A stretch of 64,000 nt of DNA, from NCBI GenBank assembly GCA_034521495.1, contig JAXHMK010000022.1, forward strand, positions 62,001 to 126,000, given 5' to 3'. The notes under the pieces were generated by a model. That model saw only the letters and a program-made list of their open reading frames with translations. It did no database searches and was not told the DNA's origin. Each line of letters opens with the position of its first letter. Position 1 is the first letter of the stretch. The stretch comes from Balneolaceae bacterium (GTDB taxonomy: Bacteria > Bacteroidota > Rhodothermia > Balneolales > Balneolaceae). Positions 1-9,560 of this stretch are shown here, one piece after another. A program made the position numbers and the translations under genes.

Positions 1-3000
1 TGGACTTTCACATAATCGTTTCTGCCGGGCTCCTCCTCAACAGTCACAGGCTGTCGTTTTTCCCCGGGAGCTGAGGCTTGTTGGTTGCTTTTGCCTTCTC
101 CGTTACCCTGTTCTACCATTCCTTTCAAGCCCATATTGGTCGAGTCGGCATGCTGTGTCTTGGCTTTGTCCATGTTGTACTTGCCGGCTTCTTTGCGAGC
201 TTGCTTCAGTTTGTCCGGATCGGCCTGCATTTCGGGGATCGCCTTCCAGATGAGAGAAATCGTTTCCCGGTTGATTTCATCAAGCAGTGATTTAAACATC
301 TCAAACGCTTCACGCTTGTACTCCAGTAAAGGATCTTTTTGACCAAATGAGCGAAGGCCAATCCCCTCTTTTACGGAATCGAGTTCGCGCAAGTGTTCCA
401 TCCATTTATTGTCAATCGTGGAAAGAATTGCCGTTTTTTCCAGCGAGCGTGCCACTTCTCGTCCTTTATTTTTTTCCGCTTTTTCAACATCTACAATAAT
501 TCTCATACGGCGAATACCGTCGGTAAAAATTATCTGGATTTTTGAGGGTTTCTTTTCGGCATCTGATTCCTGGATCTGTTGAATAACTTTATAAATGGGG
601 GCTGCCACCAACTCTTCTTTTTTACGATACGCTTCATAGGCCTTTTCAATAATCAGATCTACCATGCCTTCTTCGCCCTGAATGGCCCATTCATCGAGAT
701 CTAATTCTACATCAACGGCAAGAAGTCGCAATACTTCATCGCGTAAAGTTTCAAACTCTCCATTGGGGTAGTATGACTGTACGAGCGTTTCCACGAGATC
801 TTCCAACATGTCGAAAATATCGCTCTGAAGTTGATCCCCTAAGAGGGCGTGCTTCCGTCGCGCATAAATCACATTCCGCTGGTTATTTAATACATCATCA
901 TATTCGAGCTGTTTTTTTCGAATACTAAAGTTGTTCTGCTCAACTTTTTTCTGAGCTCTTTCCAGTGATTTTGTCACCCAGGGATGCTGAATAACCTCAC
1001 CATCTTCAAAGTTCAGTTTCTCCATGATGTTGGCAATCCTGTCCGTACCGCCAAACAGTGTCATCAGATCATCTTCAAGCGAAACAAAAAACTGACTCTC
1101 GCCGGGATCACCCTGCCGGCCCGATCGCCCGCGAAGCTGAAGATCAATTCGCCGCGATTCGTGACGTTCCGTACCCAAAATGGCAAGACCGCCCTTCTCC
1201 TTCACGCCTTTACCAAGTTTAATGTCTGTACCACGCCCCGCCATGTTTGTAGCTACAGTAACTGCACCAATTTGTCCGGCGTGAGCTACAATTTCACTTT
1301 CCCGGGCGTGCTGTTTGGCGTTTAAAACGTTGTGCGGTATTTTTGCCCGTTTCAGCATTCGGCTAATCGTTTCAGATACATCCACGCTTGTAGTACCTAC
1401 GAGCACCGGCTGTCCCTTTTCATGATATTCCCGAATTCGGTCGATGGTGGCAGCGTATTTTTCGCGACGGGTTCGGAAGATCAGGTCTTCTTTGTCATCT
1501 CGAATAATAGGCCGGTTGGTAGGGATTACAGTTACATCAAGAGAATAAATTTCATTGAATTCGCCCTCTTCCGTAGCGGCTGTACCGGTCATACCGGCGA
1601 GTTTGTGATACATTCTAAAGAAGTTCTGCAATGTAACAGTTGCATAGGTCTGTGTGGCAGACTCTACTTTTACTTCCTCTTTAGCTTCAATAGCCTGGTG
1701 GAGTCCGTCTGAATATCGCCGGCCGGAGAGAACACGACCTGTGTGCTCATCTACAATTTGAACCTTCCCGTCCTGAACAATGTATTCTGATTCCCGCTCA
1801 AAAAGGGTATATGCTTTCAGAAGCTGGTTAATGGTATGAATTCGATCTCCACGTTCGGCAAATAATCGGTGCAGCTCGTTAAATCGTTTTTCGCGTTCCT
1901 GTTTAACATCTGCCTTAGCTTCTTCAATTTTCTTTTCCTTGTAATTATCACTGAACTCATCATTGGAGCGAATCTCTTCAATTTTTTCCTGTTCAAGGGC
2001 TTCCATCTCCTCTTCAATTTCTGAGGTCTCCGTTCCCAAATCAGGAATTACAAAAAACTCATCTCCCTCTTCATCTTTAGTGATAAAATCCCGTCCTTTT
2101 TCCGTCATCTCTATGGATTTCTGCTTCATGTCAACAGCATAGAAGAGATACTCATCAACAATAGGGAGTTTTTTCGCATTATCAGCCAGGTAAAAACTTT
2201 CGGTTTGTTGAACCAGCCGCTGGTAGTGCGCCTCCTGCATCATTTTTCGGAACTTCTTGTTCTTGGGGAAACCGCGTTCCGCACGATAGAGTGCCAGTCC
2301 GGCATCTTCTTCGTTTCCTTCTTCGTACAGTTTTTCAGCCTCGTTTACAAGCGATGCCACCAGTTTCTTCTGGGCTTGTACAAGAGACTCAACCCGTGGT
2401 TTCATCTCCTCGTATTTTTGCTGTCCGTTTGATTGAGGAACAGGTCCTGAAATAATCAGCGGAGTTCGGGCCTCATCAATTAAAATGGAGTCCACCTCAT
2501 CAATAATGGCGTAATGATGACCGCGCTGAACGAGCTGATCCTCTTCAACTACCATGTTATCCCGCAGATAGTCGAATCCAAATTCATTGTTAGTACCATA
2601 GGTGATATCCGCTTTATACGCATTTCGCCGTGCTTCAGTATTAGGACTGTATCGGTCAATGCAATCGACGGTCATACCATGAAAATTAAAAAGTGGTTCA
2701 TTCCACTCAGCATCTCTTTCGGCGAGGTAGGTATTTACGGTTACAATGTGGACACCACGATCTGCAAGGGCATTTAAGTAAGCGGGTAAAATAGCGGCAA
2801 GTGTCTTACCTTCCCCCGTCTTCATCTCTGCAATACTGCTGTTGTGCATGGAGATTGCACCTACAAGCTGAACATCGTAGGGAATCATATCCCATTCTGT
2901 TTCATTACCACCAACTTTCCAGGATTTTCCTACAAAACGCCGGCAGGTATCTTTCAGAACTGCGTACGCTTCCGGCAGAATTTCTTCGAGTGTGTCTTCC

Positions 3001-3314
3001 AGGATCTCCAGCCACTCTTCTTCAAGCTCTTCAATGATATCGGAAAATTCCCGTCGTTCGGCAAGCGTGATCGACTCATCGTTCGAGTCCATCTTCTCCT
3101 TAATTTCGTTGATCTCATCAGTGACATCCTGCGTTCTGTCTTTGATGAGTTGTTTAAACTCCTCGGTTTTCTGTTTCAGTTCTTCATCCGAAAGAGCCTT
3201 TACCTGGTCTTCATAGCTTTTAATTTCATCAACAACGGGCCAGATCTTCTTCAGATCTCTTTCACTCTTTGTTCCGAAAATACTGGTGAGAAATTTTGAA
3301 ATATATTCTATCAT
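1..3314 (-). CDS. secA: Preprotein translocase ATPase SecA (3' end beyond window)
   Basis: SecA drives post-translational export through SecYEG by ATP hydrolysis at the inner membrane. Reading the minus strand from the ATG at 3314 gives an open frame of 1104 codons to the window edge. Visible motifs are the Walker A MKTGEGKT near residue 165, the Walker B region with IIDEVDSILIDEARTP, and helicase motifs such as NMAGRGTDIKLG and GRSGRQGDPG. The region between the two nucleotide-binding folds holds a long charged, coiled-coil-like insertion, as in Bacteroidota SecA, which are longer than the about 900-residue E. coli protein. The C-terminal zinc-binding tail should lie just outside the window, since the frame ends in a GRNDYVKV stretch that usually precedes it. 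It is divergent from rpmH. Confidence 0.97.
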   Translation of the reverse strand, partial: MIEYISKFLTSIFGTKSERDLKKIWPVVDEIKSYEDQVKALSDEELKQKTEEFKQLIKDRTQDVTDEINEIKEKMDSNDESITLAERREFSDIIEELEEEWLEILEDTLEEILPEAYAVLKDTCRRFVGKSWKVGGNETEWDMIPYDVQLVGAISMHNSSIAEMKTGEGKTLAAILPAYLNALADRGVHIVTVNTYLAERDAEWNEPLFNFHGMTVDCIDRYSPNTEARRNAYKADITYGTNNEFGFDYLRDNMVVEEDQLVQRGHHYAIIDEVDSILIDEARTPLIISGPVPQSNGQQKYEEMKPRVESLVQAQKKLVASLVNEAEKLYEEGNEEDAGLALYRAERGFPKNKKFRKMMQEAHYQRLVQQTESFYLADNAKKLPIVDEYLFYAVDMKQKSIEMTEKGRDFITKDEEGDEFFVIPDLGTETSEIEEEMEALEQEKIEEIRSNDEFSDNYKEKKIEEAKADVKQEREKRFNELHRLFAERGDRIHTINQLLKAYTLFERESEYIVQDGKVQIVDEHTGRVLSGRRYSDGLHQAIEAKEEVKVESATQTYATVTLQNFFRMYHKLAGMTGTAATEEGEFNEIYSLDVTVIPTNRPIIRDDKEDLIFRTRREKYAATIDRIREYHEKGQPVLVGTTSVDVSETISRMLKRAKIPHNVLNAKQHARESEIVAHAGQIGAVTVATNMAGRGTDIKLGKGVKEKGGLAILGTERHESRRIDLQLRGRSGRQGDPGESQFFVSLEDDLMTLFGGTDRIANIMEKLNFEDGEVIQHPWVTKSLERAQKKVEQNNFSIRKKQLEYDDVLNNQRNVIYARRKHALLGDQLQSDIFDMLEDLVETLVQSYYPNGEFETLRDEVLRLLAVDVELDLDEWAIQGEEGMVDLIIEKAYEAYRKKEELVAAPIYKVIQQIQESDAEKKPSKIQIIFTDGIRRMRIIVDVEKAEKNKGREVARSLEKTAILSTIDNKWMEHLRELDSVKEGIGLRSFGQKDPLLEYKREAFEMFKSLLDEINRETISLIWKAIPEMQADPDKLKQARKEAGKYNMDKAKTQHADSTNMGLKGMVEQGNGEGKSNQQASAPGEKRQPVTVEEEPGRNDYVKV

Positions 3315-3574
3315 GTATGTAGGAAGTGTTTAAAATTCAGTTAGGCAAGTTACAGCTAATAATTCCAGTGTTCAACAAGCTTCGGGTTTGCAGATATTGT
3401 AACAATAATTGTGCCACAGTGCATAGTTTGATCCTTAACGTAAGAATAGCAGAAAGATTGAATCAAATTATTGAACAATTTCATGAAATAAGAGGTTCGG
3501 TTTTAATAATTTTCTTCTTATTTTTGGAGTCTATCAAAAAAACAGGACTTTGAATTTAACACCAAATTCTGGTT

Positions 3575-3730
3575 ATGAAACGTACATACCAACCAAGTAA
3601 GAAAAAGAGAGCGAATAAACACGGATTCCGCAAACGCAATAAAAGCAAAAGCGGGAAAGATGTGATTAAACGCCGCCGAAAAAAAGGGCGACATAAGCTT
3701 ACAACAAGTCATGAAAAAGGGCCCAAATAG
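3575..3730 (+). CDS. rpmH: 50S ribosomal protein L34
   Basis: A 51-residue, very basic protein starting [12 protein letters not shown] and containing [20 protein letters not shown], the standard L34 pattern. L34 is a small protein of the large ribosomal subunit. The gene begins the rpmH-rnpA-yidC series; its last 20 bases overlap the start of rnpA in another frame, so translation of the two is probably coupled. The 259-bp gap to the divergent secA should hold both promoters. I saw no DnaA-box cluster or dnaA gene here, so this is not evidently an origin region. Confidence 0.97.
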   Translation: MKRTYQPSKKKRANKHGFRKRNKSKSGKDVIKRRRKKGRHKLTTSHEKGPK

Positions 3731-4193
3731 GTCTGATGGTGACAAACCTGATCAATCTCTGCCAAGATCAAAAATTTTACGCGGCCGGCGTAACTTCCAA
3801 CGTCTGTTTGAAAAATCAACCGTGCTGACTTCCGACTCAATTCAGTTTAGATACAGATTGTATAACAATCCTTCAGAAGGTTGTTTGGTCGGTTTTATAG
3901 CTCCCAAGAAAATCATTCCCGGTGCGGTTCAAAGAAATAAAGCAAAAAGGATCATGAGAGAAGTGTATCGAATCCACCAGGATTTTGTACAGGATCTTTT
4001 TTCGAGCAAGCAGTTTGGATTTCATGGTGCTTTTTTAGCCCGATCTGCCGAACTTACATTCAACCAGGTTCAAAAAGAGATGCTTCCCATATTAAAAGAG
4101 GTACGGGAGGTGTTGCTTAACTTTGAGCCCCGCCAGTTGAAATCAACAACTTCATCTGCAATGAACACCAACAGCGAAACTAAACAAGCTTAA
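3711..4193 (+). CDS. rnpA: Ribonuclease P protein component
   Basis: 160-residue basic protein that assists the RNase P RNA in 5' maturation of tRNA precursors. The family signature [13 protein letters not shown] is present near residue 84, preceded by [14 protein letters not shown], the usual N-terminal block. The start chosen at 3711 lies inside rpmH; no ATG or GTG occurs in frame between it and the conserved block, so the roughly 20-residue N-terminal extension appears genuine. The gene ends 4 bases before yidC. The C-terminal tail beyond residue 145 is Ser/Thr/Asn-rich and unconserved. Confidence 0.95.
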   Translation: MKKGPNRSDGDKPDQSLPRSKILRGRRNFQRLFEKSTVLTSDSIQFRYRLYNNPSEGCLVGFIAPKKIIPGAVQRNKAKRIMREVYRIHQDFVQDLFSSKQFGFHGAFLARSAELTFNQVQKEMLPILKEVREVLLNFEPRQLKSTTSSAMNTNSETKQA

Positions 4194-4197
4194 TACT

Positions 4198-6021
4198 TTG
4201 GATAGAAATACCGTAACTGGTCTTCTTTTAATTTTTGTAATTACGATTGCGTGGGCGTGGTTTACAATGCCCAGCGAAGAAGAACTCTCCCGCAGACAAG
4301 CTGAACAAGCAACTCAAGACAGTATTGCTGCTGCACAAGCAGAACAACAGAATGATTCATTGGTTGCAGCAAATGAAGATACAGCCAATCAGACACCCGA
4401 AACAGAATCTCCGTCAGAGAGCTCAGAACCCTCAGAGAGTCAGGCATCGCCAACAATCGGCGAGACCCAGACAAATCCGAATATGGGGGTATTTAGTGCG
4501 GCGAGTTTTGCAGATACAGTTTACACAATGGTTCAAACAGAGAAGTATGCTATTGAGATGACCAATCTTGGAGCTGGACCTTCACGTATAACATTGCAGA
4601 ATCATGAAACGTGGGATCATCAGCAGGTTCAGATGGTTCGAAATACGGCACACTCTGCCTATTCTCTCGGATTTCTATCCACTCAGAATTTAAATATCGA
4701 AACCAACAATCTTGTATTTGAACCCCTTACAGAAGCAGAGAATATTGAAATAAGTGGAGATGAAAGTACGGAGGTTTCCTATCGGCTCAACCTGGAGGGG
4801 GACTCAGAAATCATCTTTAACTATACATTTTTTGGAAATCGTTATTCATACAACCTGGATATTCGATTGGTGAATATGCAGGATTATATCAGCGGTACAA
4901 ATGTGGACTTTGGATGGACATCGGCACTCAATTTAACCGAGCATGACAGAGCACAGGATGCACAGGCTACGGCCGCTTATGTTTTTGCCGGTGGTGAGCT
5001 GGAGAAGTTCCAGGTTCCTGATGCGGAGCAAACAGAACAAAGAATTAATGGTACAATTGATTGGGTTTCAAGCCGCTCGCGATTCTTTGGTCAATATATC
5101 AAGCCGGTCACCAATTCCAATGCAGCTATTCTTCGAGGAGAAGAATTAGCCCAGGGAGGATTGCCGGAATATTATTATCGATATCAAGTTGCTGTACAGT
5201 CAAGTTACGTGCAAAGCCCGGAACTTTCTTATGAACTTTATGCGGGGCCTTTAAGATATGGAGATCTGAAAGCGTATGATGAACATGCATATGATGTTGT
5301 TGAGATCGGGTATGCCATTTTCAGGTGGTTTGCAGATCCATTAGTTCGTTATCTGATTATCCCGTTTTTTGCATTCGGTAGTTCAATTATCAACAATTAC
5401 GGAATTTTGATTATCCTTTTTGGTGTGATTGTAAAGCTGTTGCTCTTTCCACTCACACAGAAAAGCTTTAAGAGTATGGCAGCTATGAAAGAGCTGCAAC
5501 CCAAAATGAAGGAGATCCAGGAGAAGTATGAGGATGATCCACAGAAGCAGCAGAAAGAGACGATTGCCCTGTACCGAAAAGCGGGTGTGAATCCGTTAGG
5601 CGGTTGTTTACCCATGCTGTTGCAGTTTCCTATTTTGATTACGCTGTTCTATTTTTTCCAGAACTCCATGATTATCCGGCAGGAATCCTTCCTGTGGGCA
5701 AGCGATCTTTCTGCCCCTGATTATATTTTGAGTCTTCCCTTCAGTTTACCGGTTATTGGCGATCAAATTGCAGGTTTTGTACTTCTGATGTCTGTTGCCA
5801 TGTTCTTTCAGACTAAGTTGTCAGGCGGGATGAGCGGCGGTGGGGCACCGAGCGGCGGTCCTAACATGAAGGGATTCATGTATATCATGCCGGTTATAAT
5901 GCTTGTAGTATTTAATAACTTCGCGGCCGGACTTAGTTTGTACTACCTGGTTTACAACATACTTTCCATTGCCCAGCAAGCATACATCAATAAAGTGGTA
6001 AAAGGCGGTAGTGATGAATAG
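4198..6021 (+). CDS. yidC: Membrane protein insertase YidC
   Basis: 607-residue insertase/chaperone for inner-membrane proteins, working alone or with SecYEG. Residues 5-20 form the N-terminal membrane helix, followed by an acidic Gln/Ser-rich linker, a large periplasmic beta domain (about 90-350), and a C-terminal 60KD_IMP core with about five membrane helices containing LLFPLTQKSFKSMAAMKELQ. The start is TTG at 4198, giving MDRNTVTG, which matches the conserved YidC N-terminus. The next in-frame ATG comes after the first helix, so TTG is strongly favoured. It follows rnpA by 4 bases; the small yidD gene often found between them is absent. Confidence 0.97.
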   Translation: MDRNTVTGLLLIFVITIAWAWFTMPSEEELSRRQAEQATQDSIAAAQAEQQNDSLVAANEDTANQTPETESPSESSEPSESQASPTIGETQTNPNMGVFSAASFADTVYTMVQTEKYAIEMTNLGAGPSRITLQNHETWDHQQVQMVRNTAHSAYSLGFLSTQNLNIETNNLVFEPLTEAENIEISGDESTEVSYRLNLEGDSEIIFNYTFFGNRYSYNLDIRLVNMQDYISGTNVDFGWTSALNLTEHDRAQDAQATAAYVFAGGELEKFQVPDAEQTEQRINGTIDWVSSRSRFFGQYIKPVTNSNAAILRGEELAQGGLPEYYYRYQVAVQSSYVQSPELSYELYAGPLRYGDLKAYDEHAYDVVEIGYAIFRWFADPLVRYLIIPFFAFGSSIINNYGILIILFGVIVKLLLFPLTQKSFKSMAAMKELQPKMKEIQEKYEDDPQKQQKETIALYRKAGVNPLGGCLPMLLQFPILITLFYFFQNSMIIRQESFLWASDLSAPDYILSLPFSLPVIGDQIAGFVLLMSVAMFFQTKLSGGMSGGGAPSGGPNMKGFMYIMPVIMLVVFNNFAAGLSLYYLVYNILSIAQQAYINKVVKGGSDE

Positions 6022-6167
6022 AGAACTCTAATGAAGTAACGTTTTTTACTTGATCCGAAGGAGCCCTTCGTACTTGTTTAGCGTTTAAAAAAGTGATCGT
6101 CCACAATAAGTCAGAGCGACTTTTAGCTTAAGTCAGATTAACAGGTTTTTAATATTTGTTTCTATAT

Positions 6168-6325
6168 CTATTACCGTCCGCTTTAGCTGACGGGCAAGCG
6201 AACGGTCAGAAATCGAGTGGCTTTAGCCACATCTCTTCGTGAAGAATCCGAGTGAAGCCAAATTTGGCTAAAACTACGTAATCCTTGCTCTTATATTTTC
6301 CGTCAGCTAAAGCAGACGGTAATAG
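6168..6325. repeat. MITE-like element with 26-bp inverted ends
   Basis: Left arm 6168-6193 and right arm 6300-6325 are reverse complements over 26 bases with one mismatch (core CCGCTTTAGCTGACGG). The inside contains two further short palindromes, GTGGCTTTAGCCAC and AGCCAAATTTGGCT. No ORF is encoded, so this fits a small non-autonomous element or a long hairpin RNA signal downstream of yidC. Confidence 0.7.
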
Positions 6326-6633
6326 AGACCTCTTTCTCTTGTCTCTGATTTTCTTGGAACCACCCTTCCCTACATGTGTAGACGGCGGTCTACCGTTCCA
6401 CAAATCGTTAAACACGTACGAAGACTTGTGCCAGTGTTTGATGCGCCAGCTATAAGATACCCGTCTGACCGCTTTCGTATCTGTTTAGCGAATGATTGTC
6501 AATCTAACCGTTGAGAGGACTTACTCCATTTTTTAATACAAAACGAACTGAATTCTTTCTCGGTGCTCTGCTCCGAGATGGTAGTCTGCCTGCTGCCCGT
6601 TAAACATATAGGATGGAGCAGGACCACCTGATC

Positions 6634-6657
6634 TGTTTCACAGCAAGCAGTGAAACA
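6634..6657. terminator. 8-bp stem hairpin, possible terminator
   Basis: TGTTTCAC and GTGAAACA pair perfectly around an 8-base loop. No clear T-run follows on the plus strand, so termination is uncertain. Confidence 0.3.
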
Positions 6658-6794
6658 AGAAAAAATGTATTTTTATTTATATAAAGTGTTAAATATATGA
6701 TTTTTAACAACATATATTCCATATGAAATAATTTTCGGGGTAACTTCTCAACCGTTGAATAGAGAACCTTGTAGAGTATGGAATACCGATATGC

Positions 6795-6860
6795 GATTGG
6801 AGATATTCGATCTCAGATATACGATCTTCTTCTGCGATCGAATATCGCATATCTCCAATC
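6795..6860. repeat. Nested inverted repeat
   Basis: Two overlapping perfect stems: GATTGGAGATAT (6795-6806) with its complement at 6849-6860, and GATATTCGATC (6802-6812) with its complement at 6836-6846. The two stems are offset, so the block looks assembled from alternative palindromes. Function unknown. Confidence 0.6.
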
Positions 6861-7004
6861 TGAGATCAAAAATTTCTGCTTTCAGCCGCTAAACAGATAC
6901 TCCCCTTCGGATCACACAACCTGAAGCTCCAGCTCCTGTTTATTTCTAACAGGCAGTGACAATTCGCTCATCTCATAATGCCTGAACTTTTGTAAGTTGC
7001 ACGC

Positions 7005-7928
7005 ATGAAGAAAAGCGTAGCTTACAATCAATTCCCACAGGTTGTAGCCCAGGATAACCGATTCTGGCTTTTCAACCCCATTTTGAAAAAACGGTATGAA
7101 AACCGCCCAGAGGAGAGAGTGCGCCTGAGGTGGGTGGAGTATTTGCTGCTTCAAACCTCCTGGAAAAAAAACCGAATTGGTTTTGAAACTCCCGTCAGGC
7201 TACGCCAAAGTAAAAACACTCTTCGGGCCGATCTGGTTTTATATGCCGATAATATGAAACCAAATATACTTATAGAGTGTAAGTCTAATTCTGTGAAACT
7301 GAGTCATTCCTCTGCCGAGCAGGCAGCAAGATATAATAGCGAAGTAAATGCAGATTACCTGGTTCTTACCAATGGAGTTGAGGATTATTGGTTTGAAAAA
7401 ACCGGTGAGAAGATTGGCCAAACCACCAATGTTTTGAATCAGATTACCTCTTTTACTGAAATTGAGAAAGATGTTGATTATTGGTACAGGCGAGGGTTTT
7501 GTTCATCTCAACCGAACAGTGAATTAAATAATTGGTTAATTCAGGCATTGAACTTTTTTTGGTCAGATGAAATGGGAGGAAAGCGGAAATATCTCGACTT
7601 TCAAACAACGGTATTGCCGGTACCGATGAATCAATTTTATAAACTGTTTGAGATAGATTCGGACCAGCGCCTTGCAATAACATTCATCGGTACCGATTCT
7701 TCGGATACACTTATAATTGGAGTTTTAAATGAGACAGGAATCAATAAAGGCATCTGCTGTGTGAATCTTGATCAGTTGCAAAGTAAACAACAAAATGCGG
7801 TAACAGTTATTAGCGGAGATGAGAAAAGATCCTTTTCAGCCGGGAGAAATCATGGATTGAATATTTCTGATTTTCAGCCTGACCAAATCAAAAATCTGCC
7901 AAAAACGATCATGAAATTTTTTGATTGA
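7005..7928 (+). CDS. Type I restriction enzyme R N-terminal-domain protein (HSDR_N_2-like)
   Basis: 307-residue protein. Residues 25-135 resemble the N-terminal nuclease-like domain of HsdR-type proteins (HSDR_N_2): RPEERVRLRWVEYLL, then the PD-(D/E)XK-like core LRADLVLYADN ... NILIECKS, then AEQAARYNSEVNADYLVLTN. This is a stand-alone domain protein without helicase motor or partner methylase or specificity genes next to it, so it need not restrict DNA; such proteins are common and uncharacterised in Bacteroidota. The C-terminal half (about 170-307) has no motif I recognise. It stands alone between repeat-rich gaps. Confidence 0.75.
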   Translation: MKKSVAYNQFPQVVAQDNRFWLFNPILKKRYENRPEERVRLRWVEYLLLQTSWKKNRIGFETPVRLRQSKNTLRADLVLYADNMKPNILIECKSNSVKLSHSSAEQAARYNSEVNADYLVLTNGVEDYWFEKTGEKIGQTTNVLNQITSFTEIEKDVDYWYRRGFCSSQPNSELNNWLIQALNFFWSDEMGGKRKYLDFQTTVLPVPMNQFYKLFEIDSDQRLAITFIGTDSSDTLIIGVLNETGINKGICCVNLDQLQSKQQNAVTVISGDEKRSFSAGRNHGLNISDFQPDQIKNLPKTIMKFFD

Positions 7929-7957
7929 ACTCAGCTTCTGCTAACTTTCTTTCAGAT

Positions 7958-7990
7958 AGCCGTCTGACCGCTTGGAGCGGCCTGACGGCT
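7958..7990. repeat. REP-like palindrome CCGTCTGACCGCT family
   Basis: Palindromic unit with arms AGCCGTCTGACCGCT and AGCGGCCTGACGGCT around TGG, 30 bases after the preceding stop codon. It belongs to a family seen at 10038-10070, about 43192-43230, 43370-43395 and 55271-55305. It may also act as a terminator. Confidence 0.7.
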
Positions 7991-8092
7991 GCATGACTTT
8001 TATACCATAAAATTATCCGATGTGTGATTTAAGCAGATATTTTGATCTTACCTTGAACACTCATCGGATGAATCACTAAATTAAAAAAACCT

Positions 8093-9427
8093 ATGTCAAA
8101 TCAAGTCCACCGAAGTAAGCTATTGTCACTTTTTGAAGACAGTGAAGAAGGAATTATTTACATCAAGGGGGCAGATCTGATGTATCGCTATTCCACAGAT
8201 TATGAATTTCCATTTCGGCAAGAGAGTAATTTTTGGTACTTAACAGGGGTGAATGAACCCGGCTATCACGCGGTGTTGGATATCAAATCAGGCGATTATC
8301 ATCTGTTTACACCGAAAAGAGACTCCCAATTTGCGGTGTGGCACGGGCGCATCAAACCGATGGAGGAGATACGGGATTTGTATGAGCCGGATCACCTGCA
8401 TTATGATAATCAGCTTCTTTCAATTTTGAAGGATTTAGATCCATCTGTCATCTACTGTTTGGACGATGAGCAAGCCGAGTACCTGGAAGATCTTAACAGA
8501 GAGTTCAAGCTGGATGCCGATACGCTCGCCGATGCCATTACGTATTGTCGTTGCATCAAAACCGAAAGCGAACTCGACTTGATGCGAAAAGCGGCGGAGG
8601 TAAATAACATTGCGCACCGGGAAGTGATGAAAAATGTAAAACCGGGAATGTTTGAGTATGAAACCAAAGCGATTTTTGATTATCACCAACAGAAACATGG
8701 TTTGTTGCAGCCGGCCTATACAGGAATTCATGCAGGTGGGGTTAACAGTGCTATTTTGCACTATGTAGAGAATAATCAACAAATAAACGATGGGGATCTC
8801 TACCTGATTGATGCAGGGTTTGAATACAAAGGATACGCCTCTGATTTTACGAGAACCTATCCCATTAATGGAACATTTTCTTCGGATCAGGCTGCCATTT
8901 ACCAAGTAGTTTTAGATGCTCTGAACAGCTCTATTGAGATGACGGAGCCCGGAGTAAAAATGGAGGAGCTTCACCTGAATGCCTGTCGAATTATTCTTCG
9001 TGGATTAAAGGATGCCGGCGTGGTGAAAGGTGATGTAGAGGAGATGATGGAGAACGATATTTTTGCTCTGTTTTTTCCGCACGGCCTTGGACATTTTCTC
9101 GGTTTGGATACCCACGATGTAGGCGGCTACCCAAAGGGAGTGGAGCGCATTGAACGGCCGGGAATTAAATATTTGCGGGTAAGGCGAGAGCTCATTCCGG
9201 GAATGGTGATTACGGTTGAGCCGGGAATCTATTTCATACCGGCTTTGCTTGAACCGGCGCTTGAGAATGAAGAAAAAGCGCAATTTTTGAATAAGGAGAA
9301 GGTTCAATCTCTGTTTGATTTTGGAGGAATTCGGATTGAAGATAACCTGATTATTACCGAAGACGGATATGAGAATTTGACGGATGTACCGAAGGAGATT
9401 TCGGAGATTGAGGAAATGATGAAGTAG
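8093..9427 (+). CDS. pepP: Xaa-Pro aminopeptidase P (M24 family)
   Basis: 444-residue cytosolic metallopeptidase that removes N-terminal residues preceding proline. The N-terminal AMP_N domain (about 5-140) includes YRYSTDYEFPFRQESNFWYL, typical of PepP. The C-terminal pita-bread domain holds the di-metal ligands: the two Asp residues in LIDAGFEYKGYASDFTRTY, the His in FFPHGLGHFLGLDTHDVGG, and the Glu residues in ITVEPGIYF and GGIRIEDNLII. All ligands are present and the length is usual for the family. The gene is monocistronic, followed by a palindromic repeat. Confidence 0.95.
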   Translation: MSNQVHRSKLLSLFEDSEEGIIYIKGADLMYRYSTDYEFPFRQESNFWYLTGVNEPGYHAVLDIKSGDYHLFTPKRDSQFAVWHGRIKPMEEIRDLYEPDHLHYDNQLLSILKDLDPSVIYCLDDEQAEYLEDLNREFKLDADTLADAITYCRCIKTESELDLMRKAAEVNNIAHREVMKNVKPGMFEYETKAIFDYHQQKHGLLQPAYTGIHAGGVNSAILHYVENNQQINDGDLYLIDAGFEYKGYASDFTRTYPINGTFSSDQAAIYQVVLDALNSSIEMTEPGVKMEELHLNACRIILRGLKDAGVVKGDVEEMMENDIFALFFPHGLGHFLGLDTHDVGGYPKGVERIERPGIKYLRVRRELIPGMVITVEPGIYFIPALLEPALENEEKAQFLNKEKVQSLFDFGGIRIEDNLIITEDGYENLTDVPKEISEIEEMMK

Positions 9428-9444
9428 CTTACAGAATACTTTAA

Positions 9445-9545
9445 TGTGTCATCCTGAACTTGATTCAGGATCTCCGTTATTTGATCAGTTCGGAGATTCA
9501 GGATCTTCGGATTCAATGAGTTCGGAATCGAGTTCGGAATGACTT
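9445..9545. repeat. Palindromic intergenic repeat (ATCCTGAACTTGATTCAGGAT family)
   Basis: Contains the palindrome CCTGAACTTGATTCAGG followed by related half copies. The same core is found inside the MITE-like elements at 10488-10610, 34274-34420 and 52148-52288. Confidence 0.6.
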
Positions 9546-9560
9546 CAAACAAAATTTAAT

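Larger units (their letters stand above)
6022..7004. other. Gene-free 1-kb interval filled with palindromes
   Basis: No convincing ORF. It holds a 158-bp element with 26-bp inverted ends (6168-6325), a motif of the form CCTTCGTAC-TGTTTAGCG (about 6066-6084), a CCGTCTGACCGCT repeat fragment (about 6470), a hairpin at 6634-6657 and a nested inverted repeat at 6795-6860. The 69-residue ORF on the minus strand at 6206-6415 lies across the inverted-repeat element and is not credible as a gene. Confidence 0.7.

Noticed and set aside
3316-3574. Possible replication origin near rpmH
   Set aside because: No DnaA-box cluster and no dnaA gene; only the divergent promoter region of secA and rpmH is expected.
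6206-6415. 69-codon ORF on the minus strand
   Set aside because: Spans the right half of an inverted-repeat element; not a plausible protein.
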